NCBI RefSeq assembly: GCF_002770725.1
Contig: NZ_NQVN01000020.1
Location: 39,576-103,575, forward strand
Reading direction: 5' to 3'
Length of the DNA: 64,000 bases
Origin: Pleomorphomonas carboxyditropha
GTDB lineage: Bacteria > Pseudomonadota > Alphaproteobacteria > Rhizobiales > Pleomorphomonadaceae
This document shows, piece after piece, positions 57,932 through 64,000 of this stretch (positions are counted from its first letter, which is position 1; each line of letters starts with the position of its first letter). Under the pieces are notes generated by a model. That model searched no databases and was not told the origin of the DNA. It was given only the letters and a program-made list of their open reading frames with translations. The translations under genes were made by a program, and so were the position numbers.

Positions 57932-58860
57932 GGCCGGTCCTCCCCGACGCGCAGCAGCCAGAGCTGGAAGATGCTGATCAGCACCAGGATGACGAGGAGC
58001 GCCAGCGACATGGCCGCGCCGTAGCCGAGGTTGAACGACACGAACGACTGGTTGAAGATGTAGTAGACCACCGAGATCATCTTGTTCTGCGGTCCGCCGG
58101 CCGTCATGATGTAGAACTGGTCGAAGGCGAGAATCGAGCCGGTCACCGACAGGATCAGCGACAGCGCCATGGTCTTGCGCATCAAGGGCAGCGTCACGTA
58201 GATGAAGCGCTTCCAGCGGTTGGCGCCGTCGATGCGCGCCGCCTCGCCGAGCTCGGTCGGGATTGCCTGCAGGCCGGTGAGCAGGATGATCATGGTGAAG
58301 CCGGCCACCTTCCAGACCACCATCAGGCAGATGACGAAGAAGGCGCTGTCGAAGCTGGCGAAGAAGTTGGTCTTGAGATCGACGATCCCGAGCCAGGCGA
58401 GCAGCGGATTGAGAAAGCCGCTGTCGACGTTGGCGAACCACACCCAGAGCAGCGACGCCGAGGCGAGGCCCACCACCACCGGCATGAAGATCGCCGTCCG
58501 GTAGACGCCGACCATCCGCCGCTGCCGCTCGACGAACATGGCGAGCGGAAAGGCGAGGGCGAAGATGGCGATGGTGATGATCACCGTATAGTAGGCGGTA
58601 AATCCGAGCGCCGCGTAGAAACGGCTGTCGGAGGCCATGCGGATGTAGTTGCCGAGGCCGATGAAGCGCGTGCCGCCGAGCAGCGGCCAGCGGTGCAGGC
58701 TCATCCAGAAGGTGAACAGCACCGGCAGGATGAAGAATACGATCACCAGCGCCATGGCGGGCGCGATGTAGAGGAAGCCCTTCCATTGCGACCGGCGTTG
58801 CGGTCGGCGTCTCGGCCGCGGCCGGCTGGAGGGGAGGGAAACGGTATCGGCGAGGGTCAT
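57928..58860 (-). CDS. Sugar ABC transporter permease, MalF/UgpA-type
   Basis: A 310-residue permease with an Arg-rich cytoplasmic N-terminus and six transmembrane helices. The coupling motif is GEAARIDGANRWKRFIYVTLPLM; NYIRMASDSRFYAALGFTAYYTV is the usual N-terminal periplasmic part (in pieces). It lies 114 bases downstream of the binding-protein gene, with a strong hairpin between, and overlaps the next permease gene by four bases. Confidence 0.95.
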   Translation of the reverse strand: MTLADTVSLPSSRPRPRRRPQRRSQWKGFLYIAPAMALVIVFFILPVLFTFWMSLHRWPLLGGTRFIGLGNYIRMASDSRFYAALGFTAYYTVIITIAIFALAFPLAMFVERQRRMVGVYRTAIFMPVVVGLASASLLWVWFANVDSGFLNPLLAWLGIVDLKTNFFASFDSAFFVICLMVVWKVAGFTMIILLTGLQAIPTELGEAARIDGANRWKRFIYVTLPLMRKTMALSLILSVTGSILAFDQFYIMTAGGPQNKMISVVYYIFNQSFVSFNLGYGAAMSLALLVILVLISIFQLWLLRVGEDRP

Positions 58861-58930
58861 CGCGGCCGCTCTTCTGGGCGCCCGTCCGGAGGCTCGGGCC
58901 TTGCCGGGGGCGCAGGAAATCGGGGAAAGG

Positions 58931-58957
58931 CCGGCCGGAAGCGGCGCTTCCGGCCGG
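58931..58957 (-). terminator. Intercistronic hairpin after the binding-protein gene
   Basis: A perfect 12-bp stem CCGGCCGGAAGC/GCTTCCGGCCGG with a GGC loop, 18 bases past the binding-protein stop and without a T-run. Such stems usually hold back transcription or stabilise the upstream mRNA, so that the binding protein is made in excess. Confidence 0.7.
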
Positions 58958-58974
58958 ATCGTCAGGTCAAGGCC

Positions 58975-60216
58975 TTACTGGGCGTTGTCGATGATGCTTT
59001 GCATCTCTTCCTGGGCGCTGGCGAAGGCGCCGTCGACGTCGTCGCCGAAGATGGCGGCGTTGGTGAACGAGGCCCACGGGCCGTTGGCGCTGTTGATCAG
59101 GTCGTTGAACTGCAGCGTATAGGGCGTCTTGCCGATGGCGATGGCGTCGACGCCGACCTGCATGCGCGGATCGAGATCCTTCAGCACCTCGGCGGCGATA
59201 TCCGAACGGGTCGGCAGGCTGCCGTATGTCGCCATCACCTTTTGGCCTTCCGGCGAATAGGCGAATTCGAGGAAGTTCTTGGCGAGGGCGGCGCGCGGCG
59301 AGCCCTTGGTGATGACGAAGTTGTCGCCGCCGGCGAACGACGAGGTCTTGCCGTCGACGCTCGGGATCAGCGACACGCCGAAGTGGATGTCCGGATGCTC
59401 GGTGACCAGCGTGCCGATGGCGAAGGCGCCGAGGTTCTGCTGGCCGATCTTGCCGTTGGTGATCGACAGGAAGTTGGCGCCGGTGTCCGAGGCGGCGCCC
59501 GGCGGCACCACGCCCGCCTTGACCATGTCGCGATAATAGCCGACCGCCTTGCGCATCTCCGGCGTGTCGAGCGTCGCCGTCTTGCCGTCCTCCGACAGAA
59601 TGTCGGCGCCGGCGCCCCAGACGAGCGGGGTGAAGGTGAAGATCATGCAGCCACCGCAGCCGCCGCCGGAGAAATAGAAGCCGTAGATGTCGTCGCCGAG
59701 CGCGCGGATCTTCTTGGCGTTGTCCGAGATCTCCTCCCAGGTGGTCGGCGCCTTGTCCGGATCGAGGCCGGCCTTCTGGTAGAGGTCCTTGTTCCAGGCG
59801 AACACCGAGGTTTCGACCAGGAGCGGCAGGCCGTAGATCTTGTCCTCGTAGGTGCCGAGCTTGACGTGGCTCGGCGACAGCGCGGCGAAATAGGGCAGGG
59901 CCTTCGCCCAGTCCGTCAGGTCCTCGAGCTGGCCGGCCGCCGCGAAGGCCGGGTTGTAGATCAGGTCGAGCGACAGCGCGTCCGGCGCCTGGCCGCCGGC
60001 AATGGCGGTGGCGTATTTCTGGACCAGCTCGGAGAACGGCACCTCCGTCATCTGGACCTTGTCGTCGTGGCTGGCGTTGTAGGCCTCGACCAGCTTGGTG
60101 AACGAGGCGCCGATGCCGCTGCGCACCCACATCTGCAGCGTTTCGGCTTGAGCCGCGCCGGCGGCGAAACAGAACGTGACGAGGCTGGCCGCGGCCAGCA
60201 GCTTGTTGATTTTCAT
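58975..60216 (-). CDS. Sugar ABC transporter substrate-binding protein (CUT1)
   Basis: A 413-residue periplasmic binding protein with a Sec signal (MKINKLLAAASLVTFCFAAGAAQA). The mature part starts ETLQMWVRSG, and the core has PDALSLDLIYNPAFAAAGQLEDLTDW, YGLPLLVETSVFAWNKDLYQKAGLDPDKAPTTWEE (in pieces) and the C-terminal EGQKVMATYGSLPTRSD. An unusual GGGCGGC turn near residue 185 contains two cysteines. It presumably binds an arabinofuranosyl or related oligosaccharide, given the GH127 gene in the operon. Confidence 0.94.
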   Translation of the reverse strand: MKINKLLAAASLVTFCFAAGAAQAETLQMWVRSGIGASFTKLVEAYNASHDDKVQMTEVPFSELVQKYATAIAGGQAPDALSLDLIYNPAFAAAGQLEDLTDWAKALPYFAALSPSHVKLGTYEDKIYGLPLLVETSVFAWNKDLYQKAGLDPDKAPTTWEEISDNAKKIRALGDDIYGFYFSGGGCGGCMIFTFTPLVWGAGADILSEDGKTATLDTPEMRKAVGYYRDMVKAGVVPPGAASDTGANFLSITNGKIGQQNLGAFAIGTLVTEHPDIHFGVSLIPSVDGKTSSFAGGDNFVITKGSPRAALAKNFLEFAYSPEGQKVMATYGSLPTRSDIAAEVLKDLDPRMQVGVDAIAIGKTPYTLQFNDLINSANGPWASFTNAAIFGDDVDGAFASAQEEMQSIIDNAQ

Positions 60217-60263
60217 GGTTCTCTCCTCCTAAACGGGTCCTCTTCCCGCAAAATCCATGGTTC

Positions 60264-61286
60264 TCAGGCCGGGACCTCCGCGCCCCGGCAAGACTGGCGG
60301 ATCACCAGCGAGCACGGCAGCTTGCGAATGCCGGGCTGCACTTCGCGGCCTTCCGACATCGCCAGCACCAGCCGGCCGGCTTCCCGGCCGAGCGTCTTGA
60401 GGTTCATGTCCACGGTCGTCAGCGGCGGCCGCGTCTGCGCCGCCACGATGTCCCAATTGTCGAAGCCGACCACGGCCACGTCGTCCGGCACCCGGACGCC
60501 GCGCTCGCGCAAGCCGTCGACGACGCCGCGGGCGATCTGGTCGTTGCCGCAGAAGATGCCGTCGGGCTTTTGGCCGTCGCATTCCCACAGCCTGGCGACC
60601 GCCTCGTGCCCCCAGGCTTCCGACCAGACGCCATGCAGCACCTCCGGCGGGCCGTCGACCGCGGCGCGATAGGCGTTGGCGCGTTCGCCGACCGACAAGA
60701 AGCTCTTCGGGCCGGTGACGTGGACGATCCGCCGGCAGCCGGCGTCGATCAGGCAGCGGACGGCCAGCCGGGCGCCCTGCTCGTCGTCGGAGCGGAGCGT
60801 TACCCCGTCGGCCGGCCCCTTCGAGAAGGCGTAGACCACCGGCACGGCGAGGCCCGAGAGATCGACCGGCAACTGCCGGTCGAGGCGCTTGCCGGAGGCG
60901 ATGATGCCGTCGACGCTCTTGTCCAGCATGGCGTCGACGTGGACGCGCGCCCGTTCCGGATCGTCCTCGATGGCGCACAGGAAGACCGACACGCCATGCC
61001 CCACCAGTTCCTCCGATACGCCGGCCATCACCGGCAGGGTGAAGCGGCCGTAGGTGTCGTTGGTGAGCAGGCCGATGGTGAAGCTGCGCTTGGTGATCAG
61101 GCCGCGCGCCAGCGCGTTCGGCCGGAAGCCGACCTCCTGCGCCACCCTCTTCACCCGCTCCCGCGTCTCCGCGCTCATCCGTCCGCTGCCGTTGAGCGCC
61201 TTGGAGGCGGTCGAGATCGACACGCCCGCCAATGCCGCCACGGTGTGGATGGTCAGCCGTCCACGCTTGCCACCGACGAGGTTCAG
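60264..61286 (-). CDS. LacI-family repressor, apparent non-ATG start
   Basis: A LacI/GalR regulator for the adjacent sugar operon. The helix-turn-helix reads LTIHTVAALAGVSISTASKALNGS, followed by a sugar-binding domain (TIGLLTNDTYGRF, DGIIASGKRL, IFCGNDQIARGVVDGLRERG, VVGFDNWDI). The first conventional start, GTG at 61241, would remove the beginning of helix 1. Extending to a CTG at 61286 restores the full DNA-binding domain (340 aa) and has AGGGAGG 5 bases upstream. The binding-protein gene begins 47 bases downstream, so the repressor may be co-transcribed with its operon. Confidence 0.88.
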   Translation of the reverse strand: MNLVGGKRGRLTIHTVAALAGVSISTASKALNGSGRMSAETRERVKRVAQEVGFRPNALARGLITKRSFTIGLLTNDTYGRFTLPVMAGVSEELVGHGVSVFLCAIEDDPERARVHVDAMLDKSVDGIIASGKRLDRQLPVDLSGLAVPVVYAFSKGPADGVTLRSDDEQGARLAVRCLIDAGCRRIVHVTGPKSFLSVGERANAYRAAVDGPPEVLHGVWSEAWGHEAVARLWECDGQKPDGIFCGNDQIARGVVDGLRERGVRVPDDVAVVGFDNWDIVAAQTRPPLTTVDMNLKTLGREAGRLVLAMSEGREVQPGIRKLPCSLVIRQSCRGAEVPA

Positions 61287-61347
61287 TTTTTCCTCCCTTG
61301 TCCGTTGTCGATGAAAAAACCTTTTCTCTTAGGCGAAGTCAACATGG

Positions 61348-61359
61348 GAAAACATTTTC
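61348..61359. promoter_or_regulatory. LacI-family operator candidate GAAAACATTTTC
   Basis: A near-perfect palindrome with arms GAAAA/TTTTC, one base off the common GAAAACGTTTTC form. A second, looser copy (GAAAAAACCTTTTC) lies at 61313-61326, between it and the repressor gene. Both sit where the repressor/sugar operon promoter is expected. Confidence 0.55.
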
Positions 61360-61547
61360 TCAGATCGAGGCATGGGGAAGGGCTATTGTTGAACCGGCGG
61401 GCGGCCATGTATTTGACGATGCTGGATTTCACCTACCCTTGCCGTCTCGACGGGAAGCACCGGACGGCAGCAACGGGGCGACGACTAGACTAAAAGCTGA
61501 CGTCGGAAATCCGCTTCGAGAGTCTCATGCTGAACCGGCGCGGCAAC

Positions 61548-61589
61548 AAAAAGGGCGGCGGAACGATCCGTCGGGATCGCTCCGCCGCC
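61548..61589 (-). terminator. Rho-independent terminator of the kinase operon
   Basis: Stem GGCGGCGGA/TCCGCCGCC plus CGATCC/GGATCG with one mismatch between, followed on the minus strand by five T. It lies 30 bases past the kinase stop. Confidence 0.85.
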
Positions 61590-61618
61590 TGTCGATACGC
61601 AATTGCCGACGACCGTGA

Positions 61619-63085
61619 TCAGCTCAGCAAATGCCCGACGGCCTTGCGCCAGCCGGCGAGATGCGCCTCGCGCGCCTCGGTCGGCATGGTCGGCGTAAAC
61701 AGCGTCTGCCCCTCGCCGCCATCGGTCATGGCAAGGCCGAGGCCGTGGAAGGCCACCGAAGCCGCGCCGAGGGCGCTCACCTCGGGGAACTTGCCGCGCC
61801 TGAGCGGCCGGCCGAGGATGTCGGCCTGGAACTGCATCAGGAAATCGTTGCGCGAGGCGCCGCCGTCGACCGACAGGCCGGAAAGCGGCGCGCCGATGTC
61901 GGCCTCCATCGCCGCGAACACGTCGGCCACCTGGAAGGCCACCGCCTCGACGGCGGCGCGCGCCAGATGCGCCGGCTGCGTGCCGAGCGTGAGGCCGGAA
62001 ATCTCGCCGCGCACGTCGTTGCGCCAATGCGGCGCGCCGAGGCCGACCAGCGCCGGCACGAAGGTGATGCCATGGCTCGACGGCACGGTCATGGCGAGGT
62101 CGGCAAGGGCGGCGGCGTCCTTTAGGCCGATGAGCGAGGCCATGAAGGCGACGGTCTGGCCGGACACCGAGATGTTGCCTTCGAGGGCGTGCCACACCCG
62201 GTCGCCGAGGCTCCAGGCGATGGTGCCGGACAGGCCGTGGCGCGACCGGACGCGCTGCGGCACCAGCGACATCAGCGACGTGCCGGTGCCGTAGGTCGCC
62301 TTGACGGTGCCCGGCTCGCGCACGCCATGGCCGAACAGGGCGGCGTGCGAGTCGCCCATCATGCCGTGCACGGGAACGCCGGCGGGCAGCGCCGTGGCGC
62401 CGGCCGCCGTCTCGCCGAAACGGCTGTCGGAGGACCTGACCTCGGCCAGCATCGCCTTCGGCACGCCGAACAGGGCGCAGAGGTCGTCGCTCCAGGCGAG
62501 CGCCTCGGTGTCGTAGAGCTGGGTGCGGCTGGCGTTGGAATGGTCGGTGGCGTGCACCTGACCGCCGGTGAAGTTCCACAGCAGCCAGCTATCGACGGTG
62601 CCGGCCCGGATGGCGCCGGTCTCGGCGCGCGCCCGCCCGTCGGGAATGCGGTCGAGGATCCAGGCGATCTTGCTGGCCGGGAACAGCGGGTTGATGCCGA
62701 GGCCGGTCTTCGCCTCGACGAAGTCGCCATGACCGGCGGCGATCAGCGCCTCGCAGGCGTCGGCCGTGCGGCGGCACTGCCAGATGACGCAGGGCGCCAG
62801 CGGCTTTCCGGTGGCGGCGTCCCAGACGACGATCGATTCGCGCTGGTTGGAGACGGCGAGCGCCGCGATGTCGGCCGCCCTGGGATGGGCGGCGAGTTCG
62901 TCGATCACGGCTTTGACCGCCGCCCAGATGGCGTCGGCCGATTGCTCGGCCCAGCCGGGCTCGGGATAGTCGACGGTCATCGGCCGGGACGCCGACGCGA
63001 TCACCGCTCCCGACCGGTCGACGAGCAGCGCCTTGGTGTTGGTGGTTCCCTGGTCGATCGCCAGGACGAGAGCCTTGTCCATCAT
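61619..63085 (-). CDS. FGGY-family carbohydrate kinase
   Basis: A 488-residue sugar kinase. The N-terminal phosphate loop is AIDQGTTNTKALLVD, followed by SNQRESIVVWDAATGKPLAPCVIWQCRR (in pieces), TGLGINPLFPASKIAWIL, and in the C-terminal domain the APHWRNDVRGEISGLTLGTQ and VDGGASRNDFLMQFQADILG signatures. The sequence has traits of glycerol kinase but is found beside a split transketolase, which points to a ketose substrate. Its start overlaps the transketolase stop (ATGA). One possibility is apulose kinase in D-apiose breakdown, where a split transketolase follows; xylulose or another ketose is equally possible from sequence alone. Confidence 0.88.
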   Translation of the reverse strand: MMDKALVLAIDQGTTNTKALLVDRSGAVIASASRPMTVDYPEPGWAEQSADAIWAAVKAVIDELAAHPRAADIAALAVSNQRESIVVWDAATGKPLAPCVIWQCRRTADACEALIAAGHGDFVEAKTGLGINPLFPASKIAWILDRIPDGRARAETGAIRAGTVDSWLLWNFTGGQVHATDHSNASRTQLYDTEALAWSDDLCALFGVPKAMLAEVRSSDSRFGETAAGATALPAGVPVHGMMGDSHAALFGHGVREPGTVKATYGTGTSLMSLVPQRVRSRHGLSGTIAWSLGDRVWHALEGNISVSGQTVAFMASLIGLKDAAALADLAMTVPSSHGITFVPALVGLGAPHWRNDVRGEISGLTLGTQPAHLARAAVEAVAFQVADVFAAMEADIGAPLSGLSVDGGASRNDFLMQFQADILGRPLRRGKFPEVSALGAASVAFHGLGLAMTDGGEGQTLFTPTMPTEAREAHLAGWRKAVGHLLS

Positions 63086-64000
63086 CGCCCCTTGCGCCTG
63101 ATCGCCTTGCGGGCTGCCTCGGCGATTCCGTCGGCCGTGAGGTTGAAATGTTCGAACAGGAAGTCGACGGTGCCGGTGGGGGCGAAGCCGGGGAAGCCCA
63201 GCATCTCCATCGGCACCGGCCGGTTAAGGGCCAGCGTCTCGGCGACGGCGCCGCCGAGGCCGCCGCGCACACTCGCCTCCTCGACGGTGACGACGGCGCC
63301 GGTCGCCGCCGCCTCGATGATCGCCGCGCTATCGAGCGGGTTCATCCAGGCCATGTTGACGACCCGCGCCGACACGCCCTCGGCCGCCAGCCGGTCGGCG
63401 GCGGCGATCGCCCGGTGCAGCATCACGCCGTTGGCGAGAATGGCGACGTCGTCGCCCTCGCGCATCACCTCCGCCTTGCCCGGTGCGATGCGGTCGATCC
63501 GGTGGTCGAGCGCCGGCACCGGATAGCGGCTGACGCGGATGAACACCGGACCCTCGTGGGCGGCGGCAAAGCGCATGGCCTCGGCGGTCTCCCAGGGGTC
63601 GGACGGCACGATGGTGATCAGGTTGGCGAGCGGCCGCAGCCAGGCCAGGTCCTCGATCGAGTGATGCGTCGGCCCGAGTTCGCCATAGCCGATGCCGGGC
63701 GACTGGCCGCATAATTTGACGTTGGTGTTGGAATAGGCGACGTCGGCCTTCACCTGTTCCAGCGCCCGGCCGGTCAGGAAGCAGGAGGCGCAGGAGACGA
63801 AGGGAATGCGGCCGCCGTTGGCGAGGCCGGCGCCGACGCCGACCATGTTCTGCTCGGCGATGCCGACGTTGACGAGCCGCTCCGGCCAGCGCGTCTTGAA
63901 GCCGCCGAGCTTGGACGAGCCGACGCTGTCGTTGACGACGGCGACCACCCGCTCGTCGGCCTCGGCCAGCGCCTCGAGCGTCCGGGAGAAGGCGTCGCGG
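63082..64000 (-). CDS. Transketolase C-terminal subunit, partial (5' end outside window)
   Basis: The last 305 residues of a split transketolase: the pyrimidine-binding and C-terminal domains. [22 protein letters not shown] contains the conserved Glu that activates thiamine diphosphate, and GPTHHSIEDLAWLRPL and VRGGLGGAVAETL are also typical. Standalone C-terminal subunits of about 310 residues act with a separate N-terminal subunit, which should lie just beyond the right edge on the same strand. The frame is open to base 64000 and only a few N-terminal residues are missing. It is translationally coupled to the FGGY kinase. Confidence 0.93.
   Translation of the reverse strand, partial: RDAFSRTLEALAEADERVVAVVNDSVGSSKLGGFKTRWPERLVNVGIAEQNMVGVGAGLANGGRIPFVSCASCFLTGRALEQVKADVAYSNTNVKLCGQSPGIGYGELGPTHHSIEDLAWLRPLANLITIVPSDPWETAEAMRFAAAHEGPVFIRVSRYPVPALDHRIDRIAPGKAEVMREGDDVAILANGVMLHRAIAAADRLAAEGVSARVVNMAWMNPLDSAAIIEAAATGAVVTVEEASVRGGLGGAVAETLALNRPVPMEMLGFPGFAPTGTVDFLFEHFNLTADGIAEAARKAIRRKGR

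Larger units (their letters stand above)
61287..61618. other. Intergenic region upstream of the LacI gene
   Basis: 332 bases without a supported gene. The part next to the repressor is AT-rich and has two LacI-operator-like sequences (61313-61326 and 61348-61359), and the far part has the terminator of the kinase operon (61548-61589). The stretch 61380-61540 shows nothing I can assign. Confidence 0.6.

Overview
The window is a GC-rich chromosomal segment from an alphaproteobacterium, most likely of the Hyphomicrobiales (Rhizobiales) type. The evidence is the form of the sdh genes, the pseudoazurin/nos denitrification module with NnrR-type TTGCG-N4-CGCAA boxes, the DmeR/DmeF metal-efflux pair, fused FhuB, and TamA/TamB. 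I could not fix a genus. Genes are densely packed and many neighbours overlap by ATGA or TGATG, so most of the window is operons. No CRISPR array, rRNA gene or intact mobile element was seen.

Layout, left to right. 1-2.5 kb: two tandem SDR oxidoreductases, then a decayed serine recombinase abutting the 3' end of tRNA-Ser(GGA), which looks like a scar of an integrated element. 2.7-8.4 kb: a low-molecular-weight phosphatase-like protein lacking its P-loop arginine, then the sdhCDAB operon with two small lipoprotein genes between sdhA and sdhB. 8.7-15.0 kb: an operon of an SbmA/BacA-like ABC transporter, a cytoplasmic GH3 glucosidase, a GH144-like glucanase and an alpha/beta hydrolase. 15.2-22.8 kb: a DUF1737 protein, a YbaK-type deacylase, and a full hydroxamate-siderophore uptake set (fhuB, fhuD, fhuC, TonB receptor, AraC regulator). 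23.1-33.6 kb: nitrous-oxide respiration (pseudoazurin, nnrS, nosRZDFYLX), headed by FNR/NnrR-like boxes. 33.6-42.1 kb: a proposed 5-deoxyribose/5-methylthioribose salvage locus (class II aldolase, SorC-type regulator, MtnA-like isomerase, MtnK-like kinase, RbsABC-like transporter) whose two divergent promoter regions share an operator-like motif.

42.1-46.8 kb: a palindromic repeat, a candidate small RNA, a DUF3861 gene with a TTG start, dmeRF, an ABC exporter and the first of two aldo/keto reductases. 46.8-53.8 kb: the second aldo/keto reductase and the tamA-tamB pair for outer-membrane assembly. 53.9-61.3 kb: a LacI-controlled sugar operon (binding protein, two permeases, GH127 beta-L-arabinofuranosidase, ATPase). 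61.5-64.0 kb: an FGGY sugar kinase and the C-terminal half of a split transketolase, running off the right edge.

Together the genes describe a soil or plant-associated heterotroph that respires N2O under low oxygen, takes up plant-derived and salvage sugars by dedicated ABC systems, scavenges ferric siderophores, and exports cobalt or nickel. Long open frames antisense to real genes are GC-driven shadows and are left out.
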